A stretch of 64,000 bases of DNA from Timema cristinae (lineage: Eukaryota; Arthropoda; Insecta; Phasmatodea; Timematidae): the NCBI GenBank assembly GCA_039000515.1, contig JBCFYV010000100.1, positions 35,303,524 through 35,367,523 of the forward strand, written 5' to 3'. Below, piece by piece: positions 54,605-63,894 of this stretch. The position numbers and the translations under genes are program-made. How positions within the stretch are numbered: the first letter of the stretch is position 1; every line of letters starts with the position of its first letter. Under the pieces are notes generated by a model. That model saw only the letters and a list, made by a program, of their open reading frames with translations. It made no database searches and had not been told where the DNA came from.

Positions 54605-54661
54605 AAGAGGAATGGGGGACGGACGGAAAGAACCGAGGGCCGCCCGGATGCGAACAATCAG
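54605..54661 (+). CDS. Candidate internal 57-nt coding exon
   Basis: I do not recognise this protein. The exon is bounded by a textbook acceptor (TTTTCTTATTTGTTACAG ending at 54604) and a strong donor CAG|GTAAGC (GT at 54662-54663). It is conspicuously G+C-rich against AT-rich flanks. Its length is a multiple of three and all three frames are open, so it is phase-symmetric and could be included or skipped without a frameshift. If entered in the phase left by the exon ending at 16901, it reads EEEWGTDGKNRGPPGCEQS plus a split Gly codon: acidic start, then Gly/Pro-rich. An alternative frame gives a basic RKEPRAARMRTI-like segment, loosely like the start of a homeodomain, but that would need a different upstream phase. 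No further exon is seen downstream in the window. Confidence 0.5.
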
Positions 54662-54711
54662 GTAAGCTTGAATCAGAATATCTGTATTACTGTTAAGGTG
54701 GCTTGAAATAT

Positions 54712-55045
54712 AACGAGAGTTAAGCTGTTTTAAGACACTTTTTTTTTTTTTTTACAAAATGTATAAAATATTGCTAAAGTTTATTTCTCTACATATTGTA
54801 ATATCAACAGTTTTTGAAAAAATTTCATGGACATAGCATAGTTTGAACAAAAACTTCTCTCGTTCTATTTTAAAAGTTTTTGTTAAAATTCCAGGATGTT
54901 CATGGCTTAATAATCCATACTGTTCAGCTTTATCTTTGGAGAAAAACTAAATATAGCTACTAGAGCAATACTTTATTTATTTTGGGCCAAAATAGTATGT
55001 CATATAAAAATTACACAAATTAAATTGTGTCTTCTTTCAGCCCAC
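54712..55045. repeat. Foldback element (copy 3)
   Basis: Left arm ATGTATAAAATATTGCTAAA with ATATCAACAGTTTTTGA, inverted centre AAATTCCAGGATGTTCATGG, and right arm AGCTTTATCTTTGGAG with AGAGCAATACTTTATTTATT and TTTGGGCCAAAATAG. It begins about 50 bp downstream of the candidate exon. Confidence 0.6.
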
Positions 55046-55179
55046 CCTAACACTTGCTTAAAATACAATTGTCTTTGTCATTTTCTGAAAATACTTCTCT
55101 ATTATATTTAAGCCTATACTCCTTTACACCCTTCGCCTACAATCACGCTTTGCCATTTCAATAAGAAACAAGGGGAAAA

Positions 55180-55433
55180 TTATTATTATTATTATTAGCA
55201 CCGCGTCTTACTACCCGTTCGGGTTATACGCTCTTACGCTAATGTGTAATGGGTAGGGTGATTGTGAGATGAAATGAAGGATCTACAGTTTAACGTGGAA
55301 TCCGAACCACGGTGGAGGCCTGGCATTCCCCACATTCACAAGATGTCTTGTCAGAGGTGAAGGAAGGGTTTGGCAATCAGATAAATCTTTGCCGGGACCG
55401 AGGATTGAACCCCGGCCGCCAGCATAGAAGTCT
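55180..55433 (-). mobile_element. tRNA-derived SINE, type A1, 5' end short
   Basis: Tail A and body are intact. It stops within the head (CCGCCAGCATAGAAGTCT). Confidence 0.88.
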
Positions 55434-55469
55434 AAAATAGTTTTTTTTTTGTCATAGCTTCTCAAACAT

Positions 55470-55655
55470 ACTTAGAATTGTTTTGAAAGTGAGCTAATGT
55501 CACATTTTAACTCATATTGTTTATATTAATAAAATTCTAAATATACGATTGTTAAGGAAATCTTTTGACATCAATTTTTGAAATAAAGCATCGTATCGTA
55601 TAATTAAATATTGCGTTAGAGCTGAACGTTTGTGCAGAAATATATCGCTCACCGA
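55470..55655 (+). repeat. Dispersed repeat R2, copy 2
   Basis: It shares GAGCTAATGTCACATTTTAA and GCGTTAGAGCTGAACGTTTG with 16390-16610. Immediately after it, CTCACCGAGACGACC matches the 76-bp minisatellite unit of 25706-26525. Confidence 0.55.
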
Positions 55656-55659
55656 GACG

Positions 55660-56290
55660 ACCATCTTTAGAGGACACCTAGTTTATAGTTGAGACGCATT
55701 ACACACGTCTATAAATATTAAGACGTTCGTTTGCAGGTTTGTTTTTTCGCATATAACTCTAAAACTGTAACGAATTTAGACACGGTTTTCACTAATGTGT
55801 TAAGAGGCGTAATTAGGGTTGATGGTGGTCGATGGCGGTTGATGGCATCCAGGGAATATTAAAAAAGGACGCCTCTCAAAGCTGCTCTTTAAAATTTGGC
55901 TGAATTTTTTATAATGGTACTCAACTTGTTACTTGCTATAATATCGGTTAAAAATGTAATAAAAAGTAAAATGTATATAGTTGCTAATATTGCTGATGAA
56001 TTTGGTGTCTAGGCCATACGACCTCGCTGACTCACCCAAGTTACGCCATTATATATAACCTATATTTTTTTCCTGTTCAAATTCATAACTTTGGCGATAT
56101 TTTTATAGATTCTTTCTTAATAAATAACGCGAGTAATAATATTCTCTATTAATAAAATGGAATATTGAAAATAGTGTCATTTTGTGTTATTTATAACTTG
56201 ATCACCATATCTACAGTATTTAAATACAAAGAATAATAAATTTCAATTTTAAATCCAAAGAGAAATTAAAAATCCAATATAATTTAATAT
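55660..56290. other. AT-rich stretch, possibly old mobile DNA
   Basis: TTCGCATATAACTCTAAAAC and similar phrases resemble the style of repeat T but do not align clearly. No gene. Confidence 0.3.
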
Positions 56291-56500
56291 ATATGGTCCA
56301 ACCCCCCCCCCCCCCACCCTCCAACCCCAACCCCCGCCTGTTTTGGGAATTAGTTTAACCTATGATTTATATCCTCCCTTTAGATGAATGCAGGCGCAAT
56401 TCATTCTCATCAAATAATGACCTTGAGTAAGATAGTCACCGTTAGCTGTTACTGACACTAAAACATTGAAATAATAACTAATCATTCAAGGTGGGTATTG

Positions 56501-56769
56501 TTGTTATTATTATCATTATTATTATTATGCAATGCGTCTTACTACCCGTTCGGTTTATACGCTTAGGTACTAATTACGCTAATGGATTTGGAATTTGGAA
56601 GATTGAATTAGAGTAAGTTAACCCGCATTTGCGTGGAGGGAGGGTGGAAAACCATTTAGGAAAAATCACCCCAGTTCACCCGATCGAGATTCGAACCTCG
56701 ATCTCCCCGTCTTCAGCAGTCGAGCTCAACACGACTAGCGCGTTAGTCAACTACGCCACCGAGGCTGGT
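56501..56769 (-). mobile_element. tRNA-derived SINE, type A2, full length, imperfect TSD
   Basis: Tail A variant (GCAATGCGTCTTACTACCCG), body, and head end (TACGCCACCGAGGCTGGT). AAGGTGGGTATT and AAGGTGAGTATT flank it, with one mismatch. Confidence 0.93.
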
Positions 56770-56799
56770 AAGGTGAGTATTAAAGGTAGCCCCTGTATA

Positions 56800-57410
56800 A
56801 ATTGTATTATGTTAGACGCTACACGTAATTACACTGCATATTGCCTCCATCGGATATAAGGGGTCCCCGTGGACCTGACGTATTATATTAGTTAATAAAA
56901 AAAGTCTTACATACTTGTCTGTGAGTTTGTTCATACTTTGTAAAAAGGCATTTCCCCCGCATTAGTGGGCATATAGTCTCAGTTGTCAGGTTCACAAAAT
57001 ATTGTATTTTCCCATGATTGGGCACACAAGGTTGGAGTTCCTTTCCTCATGTGATTTTTATTTTATTTTTCCAATCTTCTCTTTTTACCGATGCGGATGC
57101 GTTTTCTCTTAACTTCTCCCTTACCGCTTTCCCCAACACCTACTCCTTGGATGAAGTCATCAATAATATTGGTTTTGGACGTGAATACTTTAAAATAATC
57201 GCAGGAATAACATTTACACTAGAAGTTAAACAGTGAAAAATCACATCGGTTTTTTGTGAAGTTTTTCGATCATCATGATGTCATTTTCTGTAGTCGAACT
57301 TGTATTTATGGGGCCACCTTGGCAAGTATTTGAGGATTTTACTTACAGTCCCATATTTTATAGGAAGGGCCTTCCTTATCTGATGGCTAAGAGAAATAAT
57401 AAGATTCGCT
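56800..57410. other. Unique stretch, no gene seen
   Basis: Short + frames at 57018-57236 and 57275-57466 have no domain or clean splice context. Confidence 0.35.
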
Positions 57411-57416
57411 TCAACA

Positions 57417-57749
57417 CAAAGGTTCCCATAGTTTCTCGGTTCACGACGCCCTTAGTATATCAGTAATTATTTCATGACGCCCCTAGAGCTAAATAAATGC
57501 CAATAAATACGGTTAGGTCCAAGCAACTTTTTTTTTTCTTAACAGTTTAGTAGCTCTTTGAAAAATAGTACACATAAATTAGAAGATTTTTTTTATTTCT
57601 CTATTAAAAAAACACAACTACTTATTAATGGGATATGTGCACCTGTTGTGCACTTCAAATTATTGATTTAAAATATCCTGCGGTGCCCCTGTGAGTTTGA
57701 TGCAACGCCACGTGGTGCTGTGGCCCACAGTTTGTACACCACAGCTTTG
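57417..57749. mobile_element. hAT-like non-autonomous element
   Basis: The left end CAAAGGTTCCCATAGTTTCT runs into CGGTTCACGACGCCC. The right end, read inward, is CAAAGCTGTGGTGTACAAAC, then TGTGGGCC. Both are typical of degraded hAT termini. No matching TSD. Confidence 0.45.
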
Positions 57750-57910
57750 ATGTATTCTTAAAATACGTCATGTGCTCTACAGCCCTCTCACTGTTGATAT
57801 TAATTATCGCCACCCTTATACCCTTTTATTGCTGTTTTGTCAAGGGTGTTATGGGGAGGGTTGCAGCTCACGAGACTAATAAATATATATATATATTTCC
57901 TTACTTTTCC

Positions 57911-58155
57911 TTTAGCACCATGTCTTACTACCCGTTCGGGTTAAACACCTATTTACCAATTACGCTAGTGATTTTATTCATTAGGAAGGCTGTATTTACA
58001 GGAAGTGTAATAGTATTTGCATAGGGGAGAGTGGAAAACCACTTTGAAAAAAAAAACTCAATACGCCTGACCGAGATTTGAACCTCGAACTCGTCATCGG
58101 CAGTCTAGTCTACTGCTAGTGTAGTGCCTTGGACAATGTGGCCACCGAAGAGTGT
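57911..58155 (-). mobile_element. tRNA-derived SINE, A3-type head, diverged
   Basis: Tail A (CACCATGTCTTACTACCCGT), body and B-box (GAGATTTGAACCTCG). The head ends GACAATGTGGCCACCGAAG, which fits A3 better than A2. Confidence 0.75.
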
Positions 58156-58159
58156 CCTT

Positions 58160-58402
58160 TTGATGTTATTTATTGAACAATTTTACTAGTCTACAGAAAT
58201 GGTTACATTAAATGTTATGATGTTTGAATGATTCTAACTAGACTCAAAGAATCATGGAGATATCGTAATACCAGTAACCAACGCGTTAACTAACCTGTCC
58301 AGGTTCGAGACTCACGTGACAGACTATTCTCTACCGCACACGACACCCCGTGCTCGTGCGTGGCGTATGAACCACGTCTATGCAGTTCTTTGGATCTTAT
58401 GG

Positions 58403-58434
<32 letters not shown>

Positions 58435-58765
58435 AGTGGTTTTTCTCTCCGAAAACTACATCCTACATCAATCGCAAACTTGAAAGGTGTCTGCTTCCCC
58501 TTAATTGCTATGTACTCTCGATTAATTAGCGAGGAGCCGGACCCTTCGAGTAGGGATAATATCAGCGACTCTCCACTCCAAAGGAGGCTTGGTCAGTGTG
58601 GCATGTGCACTTAGGAAACCATTACTTGGCTTACTGACAATCTAGTTTAGCATGTCTTCATCAGTTACGTTACACAACTTAACTAGGTCTGCGAGAATAT
58701 TAATGCAGCCAATTAGAGAGCGTTACAGTATTATTCATAATAATAAAGCAGTACAATATTGTAAA
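58160..58765. other. Unique stretch with (AG)n
   Basis: AG dinucleotide run at about 58404-58431. A faint SINE trace (CCAACGCGTTAACTAACC) occurs near 58277. No gene called for the 84-codon + frame at 58360-58614. Confidence 0.35.
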
Positions 58766-58769
58766 TTTT

Positions 58770-59065
58770 TGTCATAGGTGGGGGATCTAGGAGACGCAAG
58801 AAAATGTCAGTAATTTTGCAATTATTTGGGTCAAAATAAATAGGGTGTCCTGGAATTTAATGACGACTTTTTCCTCTTCATTTAAAATGTTTCTTATCTA
58901 ACGCCGGCCGCTGTGGTTATTTGTGTATTCAACCACTGTTGATATCACCCTGTGAAGAAAATGAAAATTTGTTTCCACTGGAGCAATATTTTATATATTT
59001 TGATCGAATTTTTTTTTTTGCTTATTAAAAAAACAGGCCTTTTCTCGCGTCCCCTACTTCTCAAC
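58770..59065. repeat. Foldback element (copy 4)
   Basis: Left end GGGGGATCTAGGAGACGCAA with GAAAATGTC, and centre GTGTCCTGGAATTTAATGAC. The right arm has GTATTCAACCACTGTTGATA and GTGAAGAAAATGAAAATTTG. The right end, inverted, is AGTAGGGGACGCGAGAAAAG. The outer termini pair well (AGGRGACGC-AGAAAA). Confidence 0.65.
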
Positions 59066-59307
59066 ATTAAATATATATTTATTTATTTGTATTTTCTAAA
59101 ATATCCTTTCTATGAAAATCGGATTGTACACTCCACTCAAATTTAATATTTAAATATCTAGCGTGAAATAAATAAATTAATTAAAGAGTTTGCTTTTAGC
59201 TTAGTTGAATATTGAATAATACACAATGGAGCTAATAATATTTCAATTTATAATCATTGATTTATCGATATTATATTTTCCTTTAAATAATGATTGAATT
59301 AATTACA

Positions 59308-59590
59308 TTATTATTATTATTATTAGCACCGCGTCTTACTACCCGTTCGGGTTATACGCACTTACGCTAATGTGTAATGGTAGGATGATTATGATATGAA
59401 ATGAAGGACCTACAGTTTAACGTGGAATCCGAACCACGGTGGAGACCTGGCATTCCTCACATTCACAAGATGTCTTGTCAGAGGTGAAGGAAAGGTTTGG
59501 TAATCAGATAAATCTTTGCCGGGACCGAGGATTGAACCCCGGCCGCCAGCATAGAAGTCTGACACCTTACCCCTAGACCACCAGGTCACC
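59308..59590 (-). mobile_element. tRNA-derived SINE, type A1, full length, 9-bp TSD
   Basis: Complete from tail A to head end. TTAATTACA flanks at 59299-59307 and 59591-59599. Confidence 0.94.
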
Positions 59591-59599
59591 TTAATTACA

Positions 59600-59783
59600 A
59601 CATTATGTTGATTGTTGAGAACGTAATAATTCGTAGCTTGTGCCTCTTCAATTTTATAAAAGCATTATAATTTTCTTATTTTAAAGCGTTTGTCACTTAG
59701 TCATTTCTAGTCTTCAACTGTCAATGGCGGTTATCTAACCGTTATCTGAAGGAGGAGAAGACTGTGGATGCGGTTATTTCGTT
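59600..59783. other. AT-rich stretch, no gene seen
   Basis: Nothing supported. Confidence 0.35.
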
Positions 59784-59784
59784 C

Positions 59785-59986
59785 CAATGAGATGATGATG
59801 ATGATGATGATGATGATGATATGGTTAACCTTAGAAGTCTTAAAACTAATTTAAGCCTGAATAAACAACCATGGTAATCATATTCCCCCTTCGAGGAAAA
59901 ATAACCTATGTTACCGCAGGGAATCGAACTCTGTACCTCTATATTAGTAGATTGTATGGGTGACCGCTAGACCAAGAGGCCATTTT
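59785..59986 (-). mobile_element. tRNA-derived SINE, type C, with (ATC)n tail
   Basis: The minus strand reads GGCCTCTTGGTCTAGCGGTC as head, then a B-box-like GAGTTCGATTCCC. An unrelated body follows, ending in a clean (ATC)n run (GAT repeats at 59787-59820 on the + strand). Neither tail A nor tail B is present. This is the only copy in the window. A decayed tRNA gene with chance flanks is the alternative, but the tail repeat favours a SINE. Confidence 0.6.
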
Positions 59987-59989
59987 AGA

Positions 59990-60215
59990 ATAGAGTTGTC
60001 TGACATAAACGCAGTCACAGTTTAGTACTTCTGTGGTAGAGTACTCAAAGTCGTCACGCGCAATAGACGAGACTTCCAAAGAAAAGGAGATCTTTATTCG
60101 AAACCCGGTTGAGTGTAATGAGGATAACTTTTCATAAATTGTTTTTTTCTCTCTTTTTTTTTAACTTTCTCTTTTTATTTTTCTCTCTCTTTCTTTATCT
60201 TCTTTTAACTTTCTT
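59990..60215. other. Mixed stretch, T-rich at right
   Basis: A possible SINE-head trace (TAGAGTACTCAAAGTCGTCA, TTCGAAACCCGGTTGAGTG) near 60037-60115. The rest is low-complexity pyrimidine. Confidence 0.3.
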
Positions 60216-60218
60216 TAT

Positions 60219-60507
60219 AGGTGACCTGGTGGTCTAGGGGTAAGGTGTCAGACTTCCGTGCTGGGGGTCCGGGGTTCAATCCTCGGTCCCGGCACAGATT
60301 TATTTGATTGCCAAACCCTTCCTTCACCTCTGACAAGACGTGTATTAATCACAACTTGTGAATGTGGGGAATGCCAGGCCTCCACCGTGGTTTGGATTCC
60401 ACGTTAAACTGTAGGTCCTCCATTTCATCTCACAATCACCCTACCATTACACATTAGCGTAAGTGCGTACAACCCGAACGGGTAGTGAAACACGATGCAA
60501 AAAAAAA
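60219..60507 (+). mobile_element. tRNA-derived SINE, type A1, full length
   Basis: Head GGTGACCTGGTGGTCTAGGG and the longer body variant with GTGTATTAATCACAACTTGT. Tail A is modified at the end (GTGAAACACGATGC followed by A-run in place of ATA repeats). Confidence 0.92.
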
Positions 60508-60509
60508 GT

Positions 60510-61015
60510 GGTTTGCCATAAATAACAAATAAAATGAGTCTCCACTCACAGGAGTGGATGAGTAGTCTCATTGTATTTGCTTACCATTTAAGGAATAGGT
60601 TTTTTTTAATGCAGCTATGAGTATTGGGTGTTATATTCCACGTTTATTTTTTCCGTCCTCCCTCTCTGCGGTAACCTGAGTGCATTTATTCTAAAATACC
60701 CTCCACCCCAATTGTATAAAGTATTTGATAACCCTTGTGTTATACTGATTAAAAACAAATTGTACATAACTCACAGATTTTCTCTCTTTTAGCTTAATAT
60801 AGAGACATTGATTAAAAGCTTCGTAGGATTTTTGGGACGAAATAATATTTATTGCTGCAGAAAAACCCCACAAAAGAGCATAAATTAAATCATTTACACT
60901 GTTACATAAAAAGAGTAGCATCTCTGTCCACCTAGGCGTATGGCAATCATGTTCACATTTCAAATGCCTCAATACAATATATATTTTTTTTTATTTGCTT
61001 ATAGCTAAAAAACCA
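60510..61015. other. AT-rich stretch, no gene seen
   Basis: A minus-strand 93-codon frame (60691-60972) has no recognisable domain and no splice context. Confidence 0.35.
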
Positions 61016-61019
61016 TTAG

Positions 61020-61500
61020 TTTTTTAAAGAAATTTTAAAATAAAAGATCTTTATTTATAAAAGTACTACAAATTTACAATGATAAGTTATTTCGAACCTC
61101 AAATGGTTTCGGAGATATGATCGAAGTTGTAAATGTTTGCTATATTAAATTCTTCTCCCCAGTCATTTTTATGATAAAATGAGAGTTGCCATTTTGTTTG
61201 TAATGTTAAACAGTCCTAAGATATAAAATGTAATCAAAATCGTTAGAGTGGATTATGCTGAGAAAATAGTTATTTTCTCTTTTTGCCTTTCAGTAAAATA
61301 CCCTTAAATTTAAGGTTAAATATCTAATTCCAAAAAATCCTTGAGGGAACCTTATGAGAACCCTGGATACCAAGTATTAACACGATCGGTAAAATAGCTT
61401 TGGCTCTACGTCGAGATACAGACAGACAGACAGACAGACAGTATGGCGAAAACAACTTTTTTGGTGTCAGGGGTCATAAAACAACACTTACTAAAATATA
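61020..61500 (-). repeat. Dispersed repeat T, copy 3
   Basis: Best-preserved copy, inverted relative to the other two. Blocks include GCCATTTTGTTTGTAATGTT, TCTCTTTTTGCCTTTCAGTA, AATACCCTTAAATTTAAGGT and CCTTATGAGAACCCTGGATA. A (CAGA)n run at about 61420-61440 precedes CAACTTTTTTGGTGTCAGGG. Confidence 0.7.
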
Positions 61501-61559
61501 TATTTTTGTTTTTATTTTTTTACGATCACAATACTTCTCTCTGCGAGGAGTTGAGAGAG

Positions 61560-61745
61560 AATAAAAACAAACTCAATTTTTTCAAAATGCTCAAGGCGAT
61601 ATTACACAACTAGTAGCATATAGTTTAAAATTAAAATAGCAATTTTAAAACTAATTAGCTACTTTCCTTTAGGTATAGTTAAACAAATTAAAAAATATTT
61701 TGGCTTTACATAAAAAATAATAAATGTATATGTCAAATTATAGCT
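61560..61745. other. AT-rich stretch, no gene seen
   Basis: Nothing supported. Confidence 0.4.
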
Positions 61746-61749
61746 TACA

Positions 61750-61940
61750 GGTAGACCTAATAACTCGCATCTGTGGGCACGTGGTTTGTTAGTGATGACA
61801 GGTTTGAATCCCGGATAGGTATAAGTTTTTATTTTCGTTAGTGAATCTGATTTCCTTTAAAAATCAACCCATCATTCCTGTCTCATTAGCAGAACTAAAA
61901 TGCTTACAGTCCGTACCATTAGTAAGATGTGGTGGTGATG
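61750..61940 (+). mobile_element. Possible degraded SINE
   Basis: B-box-like GGTTTGAATCCCGG and a terminal block ATTAGTAAGATGTGGTGGTG resembling tail A. The body does not align well. Confidence 0.4.
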
Positions 61941-61944
61941 TTGG

Positions 61945-62375
61945 AGAAAAGCCAAGGGGGGTGCGTAGAATGTAAATTCCTAGTGCGGTTCTTGCGCAGA
62001 GGTATTTTATCCGCGACCCTCAAAACCTTCAAAGGTTGAAAGTTATCTGCCCCTAAACCTGTAGAAGCGCTCGTCTAACCGTTAAACCGTTGGGACGCGC
62101 CCTGAACGTGGATAGGTTGTGTGTGTGGGGGGGGGAGGGGGGTGGTGGTGTGGTGGTGGTCCCTGTGACGCGGGTGTTGGCGTGATCGACCCTGTGTTAT
62201 CTGGCACGATGAACGTAACGTGAGCGGTAAGGTGAGACGCCCTTGGTGAAGCCCCCCACTCGCCTTGATGAGATTGGAGGGCTAGGGGTGAACATGATGT
62301 AGGCCTACATTGCCACCTCCTATCATTTTGCCCAATCAACTTAGAGCTTGAGGCAGGATACTACTCCTCTTTTTT
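61945..62375. other. GC-richer unique stretch with G-rich run
   Basis: GTGTGGGGGGGGGAGGGGGG near 62121-62140. The 85-codon minus-strand frame across it is Pro/His/Thr low-complexity and is not called. Confidence 0.3.
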
Positions 62376-62380
62376 TTTCA

Positions 62381-62595
62381 TTTATTTGCGGTATTTAAGG
62401 TGCACTTTCTGAACCGATTGATTATATCAGCTTAAATCTAGAACATACACAACACATAGCCCCCGGAGTTGATCATCACTATGAAAGGTTAAACCCATAT
62501 TTCATCATTGATACATTTTTGGCCATGCCAGGAGTCAAACCCGGGACCCTTAGCTCAGTAGACAAATACGCTACCGACTGAGATAAGGTGTCGGA
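62381..62595 (-). mobile_element. tRNA-derived SINE, type B1, near full length
   Basis: Tail B is well preserved (inverted GGTTCAGAAAGTGCACCTTA). The body (TGAAATATGGGTTTAACC), B-box (GGGTTTGACTCC) and head (TCAGTCGGTAGCGTATTTGT) follow. Confidence 0.8.
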
Positions 62596-62604
62596 GATTC
62601 TACT

Positions 62605-62830
62605 TATACTATTATTACTTGGCATCTCGTTCTATCCTTCCCATTCAGGTTGTACACACATGTGTACTAATTACGTTAGTATGCTAGGGATGAGAAGTTT
62701 TAATTTAGAGCAAGGGTACACGAATCTGCGTCAAGGAAGATTGGTAAACCATTTAGGGAAAATAAACTCTGTACATCCTGACCGGAACTCTTTTGAATTT
62801 AGATTGCGTGTACATAGTGAGAACAAATAA
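62605..62830 (-). mobile_element. Degraded SINE, A-type
   Basis: Inverted tail remnant (GGCATCTCGTTCTATCCTTC, CATTCAGGTTGTACAC) and body (TTTAGAGCAAGGGTACACGA). The head is lost. Confidence 0.5.
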
Positions 62831-62834
62831 CTTT

Positions 62835-63310
62835 CATCAGAAAAATCCCTGAACATTTTTTATTCCTTTTCCGACGACAACTTATATGTACGGGAAAACC
62901 ATTTCTCCTCTTTGTGATATTAAAAATGTTAAAAGAAATCGCCTAGGTGTGGAATCAGACTTAGGAGAGGGCCAATAAAATTGCTACAAATCCCAATGAT
63001 GTTCTTAATTCACATAAGAAGTTCCATTGCATTAATTATCAGTGATTATACGCGTACAAATATAATTATATGTATTAGTTTATTTATTGTAATTATTTTT
63101 AAATAAAAAATGACTAAAATGTACAAATATAATAACTAAATTTATTTTATCTTCACTTATATTGTCATTATTTTTACATTTAAAAAATATGACTAAAAAT
63201 ACATAATTTTCACTAATTTATCCTTATAAACTTAATGTTTATTTTTTTATAATTTGTCTTACACTAAGGGGTAAGCGAATCAGCTGATTTGTGATTAGAG
63301 GGTCCGCGTG
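62835..63310. other. AT-rich stretch, no gene seen
   Basis: Nothing supported. Confidence 0.4.
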
Positions 63311-63313
63311 ACT

Positions 63314-63565
63314 AGGAACCAATGGCATAAGGCGTTACTCTCGCAATAGACTGAACTGCAGATGAAGAGGAGGTCGGGCTTTGATCCCGGTCAGATTTAC
63401 TGAGGGTGGTTTTCCCCTAAACTTTTTTCCACTCTCTCCCCTTTGAAATGCGTGTACACCTCCTCTAAATTAAACCTATCTCATCCCTAACACAAAAAAT
63501 TAATAGACCCTTCATAATCGTATAACCCAAACCATTTGTAAGACGTAGTGCTAAAAAAAACTATC
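63314..63565 (+). mobile_element. tRNA-derived SINE, type A3
   Basis: Head ACCAATGGCATAAGGCGTTA, B-box TTTGATCCCGGTCAG, body, and tail A decayed to ATAACCCAAACCATTTGTAA then GACGTAGTGC. Confidence 0.85.
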
Positions 63566-63630
63566 AATATTAACTATAGCCTGATTACTGTCGCAAGATC
63601 CTTACAGCTCATAAAGTAATTCTACTTTTA

Positions 63631-63892
63631 CCCGCTTCGGTGGCGTTGTTGGCTAACGCGCTAGTCGTGTTGAGCCCGACTGCTGAGGACGGGGAGATCG
63701 AGGTTCGAATCTCGGTTGGGTGAACTGGGGGGGGGGGGTTCCTAAATCGTTTTTCACTCTACCTCCACGCAAATGCGGGTTCACTTCCTTTAATTTAACC
63801 TTCCCAATTCCTAATCCATTAGCGTAATTAGTACTAAAGCGTACAACCCGAACGGGTAGTAAGACGCGGTGTTAAATAATAATAATAATTCT
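63631..63892 (+). mobile_element. tRNA-derived SINE, type A2, full length
   Basis: Head CCCGCTTCGGTGGCGTTGTT, B-box GAGGTTCGAATCTCGG, a 12-base G run after AACT, body, and an intact tail A with ATA repeats. AATTCTACTTTTAC and AATTCTATTTTTCA flank it, an imperfect TSD. Confidence 0.93.
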
Positions 63893-63894
63893 AT

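Noticed and set aside
54605..54661. Homeodomain-like reading (RKEPRAARMRTI) of the 57-nt exon
   Set aside because: This frame does not match the phase of the only upstream candidate exon, and the similarity is too short to name a family.
62082..62339. 85-codon Pro/His-rich minus frame
   Set aside because: It comes from a G/C-rich low-complexity run and has no supporting structure.
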